From NCBI RefSeq assembly GCF_020715685.1, contig NZ_CP085840.1, positions 1,054,001 through 1,118,000 on the forward strand: a DNA stretch of 64,000 bases, read 5' to 3'. A program made the translations under genes and the position numbers. Below, piece by piece: positions 15,390-24,152 of the stretch. The stretch is from Dermatobacter hominis. GTDB taxonomy: Bacteria > Actinomycetota > Acidimicrobiia > Acidimicrobiales > Microtrichaceae. Below the pieces are notes generated by a model that made no database searches, was not told where the DNA came from, and worked only from the letters and a program-made list of their open reading frames with translations. The stretch's first letter is position 1. Each line of letters begins with the position of its first letter.

Positions 15390-16121
15390 TCAGCCCAGGA
15401 TCGCCGACGGCGGCAGCGTCGGCAGCGACGACTCGGGCGCGACCGCGATCACGAACGCCATCCCGTCCTCGACGATCGGGACCTCGGCGGGGTCGTCGAC
15501 GACGGTGCGGACGTGCTCCCCGGTCGCCACGGCGTCGGCCGTGTACACCCAGAGCTGCACCTCGGCGGGTGTGCCACCGCACGTGGCGTCAGGGCCGAAC
15601 GTGCGGCCGGCGACCGCCACGCCCGTGCCGCCGACGTCGATCCGGCCCGGGCTCGTGGCGGCGGGGAACGAGACGCTGCCGTCACCGAGCTCGATCCCGG
15701 CCTGGCTCGCCAGCCGGCCGATCGTCGCCCGGTGGCCGGCGACCGCGCCCGTCGGCGGCGCCACCGTGAAGCCGCCGGCGCCGTCGGTCGTGATCCCCGA
15801 CGCCGCGGACCCGTCGTCGGGCGTCGACGCGGCGGGCGGGGCGAGGAACCGTCCGCACACGTCGAGGCCGAGGTGCCCGGAGAAGGTCTCGCCGACCCCC
15901 GGGCCCTGCCCGAGCGAGGCGAGCTCCGCGGCGGTCGTCACCTCGGGCGCCATGCCGGGGTGCATGCCGTCACCGCCGTCGTGGCCCGCCCCCGGTGCCG
16001 CCGGTGTCGTGGGCGGGGCGGCCGGGGCGTCGCCGCCGCCGCACGACGCGGCGAGCAGCACGACCGTGGCAGCGGTCGCGGCGACGAGCAGGATCGGGGT
16101 GAGGGCGCGTCGGGAGATCAC
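15390..16121 (-). CDS. Secreted lipoprotein of unknown function
   Basis: Predicted lipoprotein of 243 aa. A short basic start (VISRRALTP) leads into a hydrophobic segment (ILLVAATAATVVLLAAS) ending at a cysteine, a lipobox-like LAASC, so residue 29 would be lipidated. A His/Met/Gly/Pro-rich linker follows (GHDGGDGMHPGMAPE). The soluble domain contains LGLDVCGRFLAPP and later DATCGGTPAEVQLWVYTAD, which may form one disulfide. From memory this resembles an actinobacterial extracellular family whose members carry GIHTHGDG-like histidine motifs. Here the corresponding stretch reads GITTDGAG, without histidines. The GTG at 16121 is chosen for the signal peptide, but a longer frame exists. It lies downstream of recG. 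Confidence 0.6.
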   Translation of the reverse strand: MISRRALTPILLVAATAATVVLLAASCGGGDAPAAPPTTPAAPGAGHDGGDGMHPGMAPEVTTAAELASLGQGPGVGETFSGHLGLDVCGRFLAPPAASTPDDGSAASGITTDGAGGFTVAPPTGAVAGHRATIGRLASQAGIELGDGSVSFPAATSPGRIDVGGTGVAVAGRTFGPDATCGGTPAEVQLWVYTADAVATGEHVRTVVDDPAEVPIVEDGMAFVIAVAPESSLPTLPPSAILG

Positions 16122-16204
16122 CCCTCGATCGTGGGCCCGACGCGGGCGTCGGCCACAGGGTCGGAGGTCCCGAAACCGCGGCACCACCGGACCGCCCGGA
16201 GGGG

Positions 16205-18421
16205 TCAGGACTTGAGGAGGAAGTCCTCCTCCTCGGGGGCGAGCAGCACGTCGAGCTCCTCGACCAGGCGCGGGTGGTCGTCGAGACCAGAGCCGTCACC
16301 GACCAGGGCGAGCGCCTCGTCGCGCGCGATCTCGACCCACTGCCGGTCGTGGCGCAGCGAGGCCAGCTTGAGGTCGCTGCGCCCCCGCTGGCGCTCTCCG
16401 AGCACCGCGCCCTCGCCGCGCAGCTCCAGGTCGACCTCGGCCAGCTCGAAGCCGTCGGTGCTGCGCACCATCGCCTCGAGGCGCTCCTCGCCATCGGGGG
16501 TGAGGACGCCGTGGGCCACGAGGACGCACCAGCTGGGGGCGTCGCTCCGGCCCACCCGGCCGCGGAGCTGGTGCAGCTGTGCGATGCCGAACCGGTCGGC
16601 GTCGAGGACCACCATCACGGTGGCCTCGGGCACGTCGACGCCGACCTCGATCACGGTCGTCGCGACGAGGACGTCGAGCGCGCCCGTCCGGAACCCCTCC
16701 ATGACCTCGGCCTTCTCGGGCGCCTTCATGCGCCCGTGCAGCAGCCCGAGCCGCAGCCCCTGGAGCTCCCCCGTGGCCAGCCGTTCGTAGGTCTCCTCGG
16801 CGGACGAGGCCTCCAACTTGGGCGAGTCCTCGATGAGCGGACAGACGACGTAGGCGCGTCCGCCGGCGGCGACCTGGTCGCGGACCAGCTGCCACGCATC
16901 GGCCTCGGCCTCGTCGGTGCGGGCCCATGAGGTGGTGATCGGCACCCGGCCCGGCGGCAGCTCGTCGAGGACCGTCGTGTCGAGGTCGCCGTACACGGTC
17001 ATGGCCGCCGTCCGCGGGATGGGCGTGGCCGTCATCACGAGCACGTCGGGCACCGTGCCGTCGGCGTTGGCGTCACGCAGCGCGGCGCGCTGCTCGACGC
17101 CGAAGCGGTGCTGCTCGTCGATCACGACGACGCCGAGGGAGCGGAACTCGACCGCGTCCTGGATGAGGGCGTGCGTGCCGATGACGATGTCGACCGTGCC
17201 GTCGGCGAGCCCGGCCAGCGTGCGCCGCCGCTCGGCGGCCGGCGTGCGGTTCGTGAGCAGCGCGATGCCGAGCGGCCGCTCGCCGAGCAGCGTGTCGCCG
17301 CCGTCGGTGAGGGTCACGTCCTGGAGCTGGTCGCGCACGCCGACGGCGTGCTGCTCGGCCAGCACCTCGGTCGGGGCCATCAGCGCGCCCTGGTGGCCGC
17401 CCTGCACCGCGGTGAGGAGCGCGGCCATGGCGACGACGGTCTTGCCCGAGCCGACGTCGCCCTGCAGCAGCCGGTGCATCGGCACGGGCCCGGCGAGGTC
17501 GTGGCGGATCTCAGCGATCGCCCGGGCCTGCGCGCCGGTCAGGTCGTACGGGAGCCCGCCGAGGTAGCGGGCGACCAGCCCGGGGGCCGCCGCGCGGTCG
17601 TCGCCGTCGTCGACGACGTGGCGGATGCCGAGCGAGGCCGCCTCGATCTCGCGCTTGCGCCGCACGAGCGCCAGCTGCAGGCGGAAGAGCTCGTCGAAGA
17701 CCAGGCGGCGCCGGGCGACGACCTCCTCGGCCATCGACGACGGGGCGTGGATGCCGGCGTACGCGTCCTGGCGGCCGACGAGGTCGTGGCGGTCGAGGAC
17801 GTCCTCGGGCACCGGGTCGTCGATGCCGCGCTCGCGGCTGCGGCGCAGCACCTGCGCCGACCACTCCCCCAGCTCCCACGTGCTCAGCCGGGCTTTCTCG
17901 GACTGCGGGTAGATCGGCACGATGCGCCCGGTGCGCCCGCCCTTCGGGTCACCGATGACGTCGACGATCGGGTTCGTCATCTGGCGCTGGCCGCGGAACA
18001 CCTCGATGCGGCCGAACATCGCCACCTCGAGGCCGGCATCGCCCGGCCCCACGCCCGCCGACGAACGCCCCGTGAGCTGCTTCTCGCGCCACGGCTGGTT
18101 GAAGAAGGTGCACCGCAACGACCCGCTGCCGTCGCGGACCTCGGCCACGACGATGACCCGACCGCCCCGGATGCGCCGGGACGACACCGACCCGATCCGG
18201 CCGAGCACGAGCGCCTCCTCGCCCTCGGCGAGGTCCTGGATGCGCGCTTCCCGCGTCCGGTCCACGTAGCGGCGCGGGTAGTAGGTCAGCAGGTCGAGCA
18301 GGGACTCGATGCCGAGCGTGCGCAGCCCCTCGAGCTTGCGCGGACCGACGCCCGACAGGAGCTCGACGCCCATGGCCGACAGGTCGACGAGCGTGATCGG
18401 CGGACGGTCGCTCACGGGCAC
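16205..18421 (-). CDS. recG: ATP-dependent DNA helicase RecG
   Basis: Branch-migration helicase that reverses stalled forks and processes Holliday junctions, 738 aa. The N-terminal wedge/OB region includes LSGVGPRKLEGLRTLGI and LTYYPRRYVDRT. The SF2 motor shows Walker A LQGDVGSGKTVVA, motif II DEQH, motif III TATPIPRTAAMTVYGDLD and motif VI GRVGRSDAPSWCVL. GTG start; a second GTG six bases downstream is an alternative. recG next to a DAK-like gene, rpmB and rsmD-coaD is a common actinobacterial arrangement. Confidence 0.95.
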   Translation of the reverse strand: MPVSDRPPITLVDLSAMGVELLSGVGPRKLEGLRTLGIESLLDLLTYYPRRYVDRTREARIQDLAEGEEALVLGRIGSVSSRRIRGGRVIVVAEVRDGSGSLRCTFFNQPWREKQLTGRSSAGVGPGDAGLEVAMFGRIEVFRGQRQMTNPIVDVIGDPKGGRTGRIVPIYPQSEKARLSTWELGEWSAQVLRRSRERGIDDPVPEDVLDRHDLVGRQDAYAGIHAPSSMAEEVVARRRLVFDELFRLQLALVRRKREIEAASLGIRHVVDDGDDRAAAPGLVARYLGGLPYDLTGAQARAIAEIRHDLAGPVPMHRLLQGDVGSGKTVVAMAALLTAVQGGHQGALMAPTEVLAEQHAVGVRDQLQDVTLTDGGDTLLGERPLGIALLTNRTPAAERRRTLAGLADGTVDIVIGTHALIQDAVEFRSLGVVVIDEQHRFGVEQRAALRDANADGTVPDVLVMTATPIPRTAAMTVYGDLDTTVLDELPPGRVPITTSWARTDEAEADAWQLVRDQVAAGGRAYVVCPLIEDSPKLEASSAEETYERLATGELQGLRLGLLHGRMKAPEKAEVMEGFRTGALDVLVATTVIEVGVDVPEATVMVVLDADRFGIAQLHQLRGRVGRSDAPSWCVLVAHGVLTPDGEERLEAMVRSTDGFELAEVDLELRGEGAVLGERQRGRSDLKLASLRHDRQWVEIARDEALALVGDGSGLDDHPRLVEELDVLLAPEEEDFLLKS

Positions 18422-18443
18422 AGTCCACCACGCCGCACCGACG

Positions 18444-18466
18444 CCCTCGGTCGTCGCTCCCGAGGG
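18444..18466 (-). terminator. GC hairpin between the DhaL-like gene and recG
   Basis: CCCTCGG (18444-18450) pairs with CCGAGGG (18460-18466) across a 9-nt loop, just after the DhaL-like gene and 22 nt before recG. There is no T-tract, as is common for actinobacterial terminators. Confidence 0.4.
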
Positions 18467-18482
18467 CGACGACGGCGGGGGC

Positions 18483-19463
18483 TCAGGGCCCCGTCGACGC
18501 GACCCCGATGTGCAGCTCGGACAGCCGTCCGGCGCCGGCCAGCGCCTCGACCACCGCGCCGGGCAGCGCGGTCACGGCGTCGACCGTCCAGCGGTCCGCC
18601 GCCACCTCGAACACCAGGCGGTCGGAGAGCTCGTGCACGACGACCTCGAGGTCGGCGGCCGCCTCGATGTCGGGCACCGGCGGCGTGACCCGGCAACGCA
18701 CGACGAACCGCTGGCCGACGACGTCGACCGGCGGCGCGACCTGGTCGGGGGGCGGCTCGGGCAACGGGTCGCCCGCCACCACCGCGGCGAGCGAGTCGAG
18801 CACCAGCAGGAACCCGGCCGCGGCGGCGTCCACGGTGCCGCGCTCGGACAGGCGGGCGTCGACGAGCGGCCCCTGCTCGAGCTCCACGAGCCCGGCCTCG
18901 GCCGCCGAGACCAGCACCTCGGAGAGGTCGCCGCCGCCGTCCGACGCGTCGAGCGCCCCGTCGGCCGCGGCCGACATCACCGCGAGCAGGCAGCCGGGGT
19001 GGGTGCCGTCGTCCGCCTCGGTCACGCGCTCGGCCCCGGCCTCGAGGGCGAGCGCCAGGCGCGCCCCGTCGACGCGGTCGGCGTTGCGGAGCGCGTCGCC
19101 GGCGCCGGCGAGGAAGCCGGCGAGGCGGTGCCCGGCGGCCGTGCGGGCCGACCTCGTCGCGCCGTCGGCGAGGCCCCGGCACACCGTCGAGAGGTCCCGT
19201 CCGTCGCCTGCGGCCTCGCACCCGCCGAGCAGCGTGGTCGCGAGGTCGGTCCCGGGACCGGGGGTCCGGTCGTCGCCGAGGCCGTCGAGGTCACGGCCGT
19301 CGGCGCCGTCGAGCAGCTCCGCGTCCCAGTCGAAGGTGACGTCGAGCCGATCGAGCGCCTCGGCGTGCTGGTCGAGCACGGTGGCACAGGCCCGCATCGC
19401 CCCGAGGAACTCGGCGGGGGCCATGCTCTCCGGGGTGGTGGTCCGCAGCGCCGAGCCGGCCAT
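18483..19463 (-). CDS. Degenerate DhaL/FakA-like (DAK phosphatase) protein
   Basis: Protein of 326 aa in the place usually held by a DAK-phosphatase (FakA/DhaL-type) gene beside recG and rpmB. Recognisable remnants are an N-terminal helix AMRACATVLDQHAEALDRLDV, a later GTVDAAAAGFLLVLDSLAAV matching the DhaL G-V-V-D-A-G-G helix, and a C-terminal half like the FakA middle domain (LSDRLVFEVAADRWTVDA, then LPGAVVEALAGAGRLSELHIG). The nucleotide/metal motif N-x-F-P-V-P-D-G-D-T-G-x-N is not present. The equivalent stretch reads VTFDWDAELLDGADG. This suggests a non-catalytic relative. ATG start with TAGGCT 6 nt upstream. Confidence 0.6.
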   Translation of the reverse strand: MAGSALRTTTPESMAPAEFLGAMRACATVLDQHAEALDRLDVTFDWDAELLDGADGRDLDGLGDDRTPGPGTDLATTLLGGCEAAGDGRDLSTVCRGLADGATRSARTAAGHRLAGFLAGAGDALRNADRVDGARLALALEAGAERVTEADDGTHPGCLLAVMSAAADGALDASDGGGDLSEVLVSAAEAGLVELEQGPLVDARLSERGTVDAAAAGFLLVLDSLAAVVAGDPLPEPPPDQVAPPVDVVGQRFVVRCRVTPPVPDIEAAADLEVVVHELSDRLVFEVAADRWTVDAVTALPGAVVEALAGAGRLSELHIGVASTGP

Positions 19464-19469
19464 GCCGCC

Positions 19470-19475
19470 AGCCTA
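19470..19475 (-). promoter_or_regulatory. Predicted -10 element of the DhaL-like gene (leaderless)
   Basis: TAGGCT on the minus strand, 6 nt before the ATG at 19463, with no ribosome-binding site between. Confidence 0.6.
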
Positions 19476-19521
19476 GTGACGTGCCCCCGGCCGGGGGTCC
19501 CGGATCGCGGGCGGGACGAGA

Positions 19522-20202
19522 TCAGCCGCCGAAGAGCACCGGCCGGCACGACGCCGAGTACCCACCGGGCACGCTGCCGTCGAGGCTGTCGGCCGAGGTG
19601 ACGACGCCCGTGGCGGTGTCGAGCTGGAGCACGATCCCGTTGGCGTCGACGATCTGGAAGAGTCCGCCGCCGAGCGCCGTGGACCGGACCGTGCCCGGGT
19701 CGGGCACGCCGGCGAGGTCGCAGTGCTGGCGGACGAGCTGGGCGAACTGGACCGCGGCGGCCGACTCGGCGGCGTCGGCGTCGTCGCCGCCGGGCCGCGA
19801 CGAGGGGCGCGCCGCGGCCGGGACCGGGGTGGTCGGACCGGTCGCCGCCCCCTCCGCGGTCGGCGCCACCGGAGCGGTCGTGGTCGGCTCCGGCGGCGGC
19901 GCCGGTGCGATCGTCGTCTCGGGCGGTGCGGTCGCAGGGACCGCCGTGGTCGTCGGCGCCGTCGTGGTGGCGCCCGGCGCCGCGGTCGTGGTCGTCGCCC
20001 CCGCGGCCTCCTCCCTCGGCACCACGTGGGCCGCGGCCTCGTCCGCGCCGTCGGCGCCGACCGCGCGGACCACCACGGCCGCGAGCACGAACACCACGAG
20101 CGCGGCGACGAGCACGCCGAGGATCCACCCGCCCCGGTCGGGCCCGTCGTGGTCGGCCCCGTCGTGGGTGTCGTCCTGGGCCTGGTGGCCGTCGCCCGCC
20201 AT
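19522..20202 (-). CDS. Membrane-anchored protein with Thr/Pro/Ala-rich stalk
   Basis: Protein of 226 aa, no family recognised. A 30-residue polar N-terminus rich in Asp and His precedes one transmembrane helix (WILGVLVAALVVFVLAAVVVRAV). Then comes a stalk of about 90 residues of Thr, Ala and Pro (TTTTAAPGATTTAP and similar), and a small C-terminal domain (about residues 150-226) with two cysteines (QHCDLAG and SASCRPVLF). Topology suggests the small domain sits outside the membrane. The ATG at 20202 follows GGGAGGGA at ribosome-binding distance, so it is preferred over the upstream start at 20232. Confidence 0.7.
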   Translation of the reverse strand: MAGDGHQAQDDTHDGADHDGPDRGGWILGVLVAALVVFVLAAVVVRAVGADGADEAAAHVVPREEAAGATTTTAAPGATTTAPTTTAVPATAPPETTIAPAPPPEPTTTAPVAPTAEGAATGPTTPVPAAARPSSRPGGDDADAAESAAAVQFAQLVRQHCDLAGVPDPGTVRSTALGGGLFQIVDANGIVLQLDTATGVVTSADSLDGSVPGGYSASCRPVLFGG

Positions 20203-20299
20203 GGGGTCCCTCCCGATCCGCCGCCGGTCCACGGGGACCGCTCAGCCCCCACGATGAGAGACTTCGGGGGCGAGAGCAAGTCGCCCCCCGAGGGCCTGC

Positions 20300-20328
20300 T
20301 TGGGCTGTCGCGCCGCACGCACTACACT
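20300..20328 (+). promoter_or_regulatory. Predicted sigma-70-type promoter of rpmB
   Basis: TTGGGC (20300-20305), a 17-nt spacer and TACACT (20323-20328). This is the best two-part housekeeping promoter in the window. It would give an rpmB leader of about 118 nt containing a small hairpin (CCACC-agag-GGTGG within about 20394-20410). The remaining 20203-20452 stretch shows no gene. Confidence 0.6.
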
Positions 20329-20452
20329 CACCGGTCGGCCGTGCACGGGGTGCGCCCCACCGGCCCGTGAGACCGCCCCACCAGAGAGACTGCGCCACCA
20401 GAGGGTGGCAACCCCCGCCGAGCGTGGCGGAACGACCGGAGAAGAGACAGCC

Positions 20453-20662
20453 ATGGCCGCCGTGTGCGAGATCTGCGACAAGCGCCCCTCGTTCGGGATG
20501 AACCTCAGCCACTCCCACCGCCGCACGAAGCGGCGCTGGAACCCGAACATCCAGCGCATCCGCGTCGCGACCCCGCAGGGCACCAAGCGCATGGACGTGT
20601 GCACCGGCTGCATCAAGGCGGGCAAGGTCACCAAGCCCGTCGCCAGCCGTCCCCCGGCCTGA
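20453..20662 (+). CDS. rpmB: 50S ribosomal protein L28
   Basis: Ribosomal protein of 69 aa with two CxxC pairs (CEIC and CTGC) forming a zinc ribbon, and the family segment FGMNLSHSHRRTKRRWNPNIQ. The ATG follows GGAGAAGAG at good distance. It is transcribed divergently from the recG cluster, the usual actinobacterial neighbourhood. The zinc-binding cysteines suggest this is the zinc-replete paralogue. Confidence 0.96.
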   Translation: MAAVCEICDKRPSFGMNLSHSHRRTKRRWNPNIQRIRVATPQGTKRMDVCTGCIKAGKVTKPVASRPPA

Positions 20663-20834
20663 GCCGACCCGCCGCGCACCCCTCCCGGCAGCGCCCGGGG
20701 AGCCCCGCCAGGATCACGGATCCCCGCTTTGCCGCGCCCGATCGGCCACCGGTACGGTGATCGTGGGCCAGAGGATTCCCAGACCGGGGACCCGACCAGT
20801 CAGGAGCGGCACCCAGCGTGGAACGGACGGCACC

Positions 20835-21089
20835 GTGCAAGGCGTGATCAAGTCCTACGACCCGGCGACGGGCGACGGCATCGTCGTCCGCGACACGGAT
20901 CTGGCCGAGCACGACCTCGCCCCCGCGGCGCTCGACGGCACCCTGTTCCGCATGCTCCGCCAGGGGCAGCGGGTGCAGTACGACCTGGACGCCGAGGGCC
21001 GGGCGACCGACCTCCAGATCGGGTCCGAGGTGGACATGGGCACACCGAGCTTCCGGGCTCACGCCGAACCGGCGCCTGAGACCGCCTGA
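20835..21089 (+). CDS. Cold-shock-domain-like small protein
   Basis: Protein of 84 aa starting with a CSD-like strand, VQGVIKSYDPATGDGIVVRDTD, and continuing FRMLRQGQRVQYDLDAEGRATDLQIGSE, which matches the later beta strands of a cold-shock/OB fold. The typical RNP1 K-G-F-G-F-I is replaced by TGDGIVV, so nucleic-acid binding may differ. Start GTG 20835 is chosen for alignment with CSD N-termini. In-frame GTGs at 20757 and 20763 would add a positively charged leader. TACGGT at 20753-20758 could be the -10. Confidence 0.65.
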   Translation: MQGVIKSYDPATGDGIVVRDTDLAEHDLAPAALDGTLFRMLRQGQRVQYDLDAEGRATDLQIGSEVDMGTPSFRAHAEPAPETA

Positions 21090-21143
21090 TAGATCGTCAC
21101 GGCCGGCCGACGGAGATCGGCCCGACACAGACCGGGGAGAACG

Positions 21144-22931
21144 ATGGCAGGGACCACCAGCAACCAGCAGCTGCTCGACTGGGTCGAGGAGTGGCGGCAG
21201 ATCTTCCAGCCCGACGCGGTCGAGTGGTGCGACGGCAGTGCCGAGGAGTACGACCGGCTCTGCCAGCTGCTCGTCGACAACGGCACCTTCGAGCGGCTGT
21301 CGGAGGCGAAGCGCCCGAACAGCTACCTCGCGCTGTCGGACCCGAGCGACGTCGCCCGGGTCGAGGACCGCACGTTCATCGCCTGCGAGCAGGAGATCGA
21401 CGCCGGCCCGACCAACCACTGGCGCCCCCCGGCCGAGCTCAAGGCCGAGATGCTCGACCTGTACCGGGGCACGATGAAGGGCCGCACGATGTACGTCGTG
21501 CCGTTCTCCATGGGCCCGCTCGGCTCCCCGATCGCGCACATCGGCGTGCAGCTGACCGACTCGCCGTACGTGGCGGTCTCGATGCGGATCATGACCCGCA
21601 TGGGCCAGGGCGCCCTGGACGTGCTGGGCGACGGCGAGTGGGTCCCCTGCCTCCACTCCGTCGGCGCGCCGCTCGCCGAGGGCCAGGCCGACGTGCCGTG
21701 GCCGTGCAACGAGACGAAGTACATCTCGCACTTCCCGGAGACCAAGGAGATCTGGTCCTACGGCTCCGGCTACGGCGGCAACGCCCTGCTCGGCAAGAAG
21801 TGCTTCGCCCTGCGCATCGCCTCGACGATGGCCCGCGACGGCGGCTGGATGGCCGAGCACATGCTCATCCTCGGCATCACCTCGCCCGAGGGCGAGAAGC
21901 GCTACGTCGCCGCGGCGTTCCCGTCGGCCTGCGGCAAGACCAACATGGCCATGCTGATCCCGTCGCTGCCGGGCTGGAAGGTCGAGACCGTCGGTGACGA
22001 CATCGCGTGGATGAAGTTCGGCGACGACGGCCGCCTCTACGCCATCAACCCCGAGGCCGGCTTCTTCGGCGTCGCCCCGGGCACGTCGAACGAGACGAAC
22101 AAGAACGCCATGGACACGATGTGGGGCAACTCCATCTTCACCAACGTGGCGAAGACCGACGACGGCGACGTCTGGTGGGAGGACATGTCCGAGCCCCCGG
22201 CGCACCTCGTCGACTGGAAGGGCAACGACTGGACGCCCGAGTCCGGGACCCCCGCCGCCCACCCGAACGCCCGCTTCACGACGCCGGCCTCGCAGTGCCC
22301 GTCGATCGCCCCCGAGTGGGAGGACCCCGCCGGCGTGCCGATCTCGGCGATCCTCTTCGGCGGCCGGCGCGCCACCAACGTCCCGCTCGTGACGCAGTCC
22401 TTCGACTGGCAGCAGGGCACCTTCCTCGGCGCCGTCATGAGCTCCGAGAAGACGGCCGCCGCGGCCGGCACCGTCGGCGAGGTCCGCTTCGACCCGTTCG
22501 CGATGCTGCCCTTCATGGGCTACAACGTCGGCGACTACATCCAGCACTGGCTCGACATCGGCGGCGCCACCGACGCCGACAAGCTGCCGAAGCTGTTCTG
22601 GGTCAACTGGTTCCGCAAGTCCGACGACGGCAAGTTCCTGTGGCCGGGCTTCGGTGAGAACAGCCGGGTGCTCAAGTGGGCGCTCGAGCGCATCGCCGGC
22701 ACGGCGGACGCCACGGAGACCCCGATCGGCTGGGTGCCGACCCCCGACTCGCTCGACACCGAGGGCCTCGACATCGACGCCGACACGCTGGACCAGCTGC
22801 TCGACGTCGACCCGATCGCCTGGAAGGGCGAGGTCGAGCTCATCGGCAACCACTTCGAGTCGATCGGCGAGCGCCTCCCCGCCACGATGCGCGACGAGCT
22901 CTCCGCCCTCGAGCACCGCCTCGGCGGCTGA
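21144..22931 (+). CDS. pckG: Phosphoenolpyruvate carboxykinase (GTP)
   Basis: Gluconeogenic enzyme interconverting oxaloacetate plus GTP with phosphoenolpyruvate, CO2 and GDP; 595 aa, full length. The GTP-dependent class is identified by the kinase-1a loop [12 protein letters not shown] with the hyper-reactive cysteine, the metal/substrate region around [10 protein letters not shown], and [18 protein letters not shown] start with GGGGAGAA directly upstream. It lies alone between a CSD-like gene and the YbdK-type gene. The GTP-type enzyme is the one used by actinobacteria. Confidence 0.97.
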   Translation: MAGTTSNQQLLDWVEEWRQIFQPDAVEWCDGSAEEYDRLCQLLVDNGTFERLSEAKRPNSYLALSDPSDVARVEDRTFIACEQEIDAGPTNHWRPPAELKAEMLDLYRGTMKGRTMYVVPFSMGPLGSPIAHIGVQLTDSPYVAVSMRIMTRMGQGALDVLGDGEWVPCLHSVGAPLAEGQADVPWPCNETKYISHFPETKEIWSYGSGYGGNALLGKKCFALRIASTMARDGGWMAEHMLILGITSPEGEKRYVAAAFPSACGKTNMAMLIPSLPGWKVETVGDDIAWMKFGDDGRLYAINPEAGFFGVAPGTSNETNKNAMDTMWGNSIFTNVAKTDDGDVWWEDMSEPPAHLVDWKGNDWTPESGTPAAHPNARFTTPASQCPSIAPEWEDPAGVPISAILFGGRRATNVPLVTQSFDWQQGTFLGAVMSSEKTAAAAGTVGEVRFDPFAMLPFMGYNVGDYIQHWLDIGGATDADKLPKLFWVNWFRKSDDGKFLWPGFGENSRVLKWALERIAGTADATETPIGWVPTPDSLDTEGLDIDADTLDQLLDVDPIAWKGEVELIGNHFESIGERLPATMRDELSALEHRLGG

Positions 22932-22973
22932 CCGTCCCGACGGCCGGTCGCCCCGGCCGGGTAGGGGTCACCG

Positions 22974-24152
22974 GTGGCCATCGAGTTCCGGACCTCCCCC
23001 ACCACCACGCTCGGCGTCGAGCTCGAGCTCGGCCTGGTCGACCGGGGGTCGCGTGAGCTGGTCAACGCCGCGTCCGAGGTGCTGGCGCGCCTCGCCGGCG
23101 GCGGACCCGGCACCGGTGCCGCAGCGCGGGGCGAGGGCGACGAGCCGCCCGAGCACCCCAAGGTCAAGCACGAGCTGTTCGAGTCGACGCTCGAGGTGAT
23201 CACCGGCATCAACGACACGGTCGACGCCGCGGTCGCCGACCTCACCGGGACGCTGGGCGAGGTCGGCGGCGCGCTCGCCGCCGGCGACTCCGACCTGGGG
23301 CTGATCGCCTCGGGCACCCACCCCTTCAGCCGCTGGGCCGACCTGAAGGTCAGCCCCGCCGACCGCTACCGGGAGCTCATCGAGCGGATCGGCTGGCCGG
23401 CGCGGCGACTGGCGATCCACGGGACCCACGTCCACGTCGGGGTGCGCTCGGGCGAGATGGCGGTCGCGGTCACCAACGGCCTGGCAGTGCAGCTCCCGCT
23501 GTTCCTCGCGCTGTCCGCCTCGAGCCCCTACTGGGAGGGCCACGACACCGGCCTGTGCTCGGCCCGCACGAAGATCTTCGAGAGCCTGCCCACGGCGGGG
23601 CTGCCGCCCGGGCTCGACGGCTGGGACGACTTCCAGGAGTTCATGGGCACCCTCCTCACCGCCGGCGCGATCAACTCGATCCGCGAGGTCTGGTGGGACG
23701 TGCGGCCGCACCCCGACTTCGGCACCGTCGAGCTCCGGATGTGCGACGCCCTCCAGTCGATGGACGAGGTCCGGGCGATCGTGGCGCTCGCCCAGTGCAG
23801 CGTGGCCGACCTGCAGGCCAGGGCCGCGGCCGGCGAGCCGACCGCGACCGTGCGGGACTGGGTCATCCGCGAGAACAAGTGGCTCGCCGCCCGGCACGGG
23901 ATCGACGCCGAGATCATCACCGACGACCGGGGCAGCCGGCGCCCGGCGAGGGAGCTCGTCGCTGAGGAGGTCGACCGGCTGGCGCCGATCGCCGACGAGC
24001 TGGGGTGCGCGGGCGACCTCGCGCTCGTCGGGCGGATCCTCCGGCACGGGAGCGGCGCGGAGCGGCAGCGGGCCGTGCTGGCGGGCGGCGGCGACCACCG
24101 CGACGTGGTCGACCTCCTGCTCGCCGAGTGGGACGCGGGGATGCCGGCGTGA
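22974..24152 (+). CDS. YbdK-type carboxylate-amine ligase (glutamate-cysteine ligase family 2)
   Basis: ATP-grasp-like GCS2 family protein of 392 aa. The N-terminal GVELELGLVD carries acidic metal ligands, the histidine-rich motif is IHGTHVHVGV, and the later motif is SIREVWWDVRPHPDFGTVELRMCD. YbdK proteins have weak glutamate-cysteine ligase activity in vitro; the physiological amine is often unknown. GTG start with TAGGGG 6 nt upstream, a near match to the leaderless pattern. The stop overlaps the start of an M20 amidohydrolase (GTGA), implying a make-and-break pair for an amide bond. Confidence 0.88.
   Translation: MAIEFRTSPTTTLGVELELGLVDRGSRELVNAASEVLARLAGGGPGTGAAARGEGDEPPEHPKVKHELFESTLEVITGINDTVDAAVADLTGTLGEVGGALAAGDSDLGLIASGTHPFSRWADLKVSPADRYRELIERIGWPARRLAIHGTHVHVGVRSGEMAVAVTNGLAVQLPLFLALSASSPYWEGHDTGLCSARTKIFESLPTAGLPPGLDGWDDFQEFMGTLLTAGAINSIREVWWDVRPHPDFGTVELRMCDALQSMDEVRAIVALAQCSVADLQARAAAGEPTATVRDWVIRENKWLAARHGIDAEIITDDRGSRRPARELVAEEVDRLAPIADELGCAGDLALVGRILRHGSGAERQRAVLAGGGDHRDVVDLLLAEWDAGMPA

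Noticed and set aside
20628-22916. Minus-strand open frame of 762 codons antisense to pckG
   Set aside because: Shadow of pckG; no recognisable motif.
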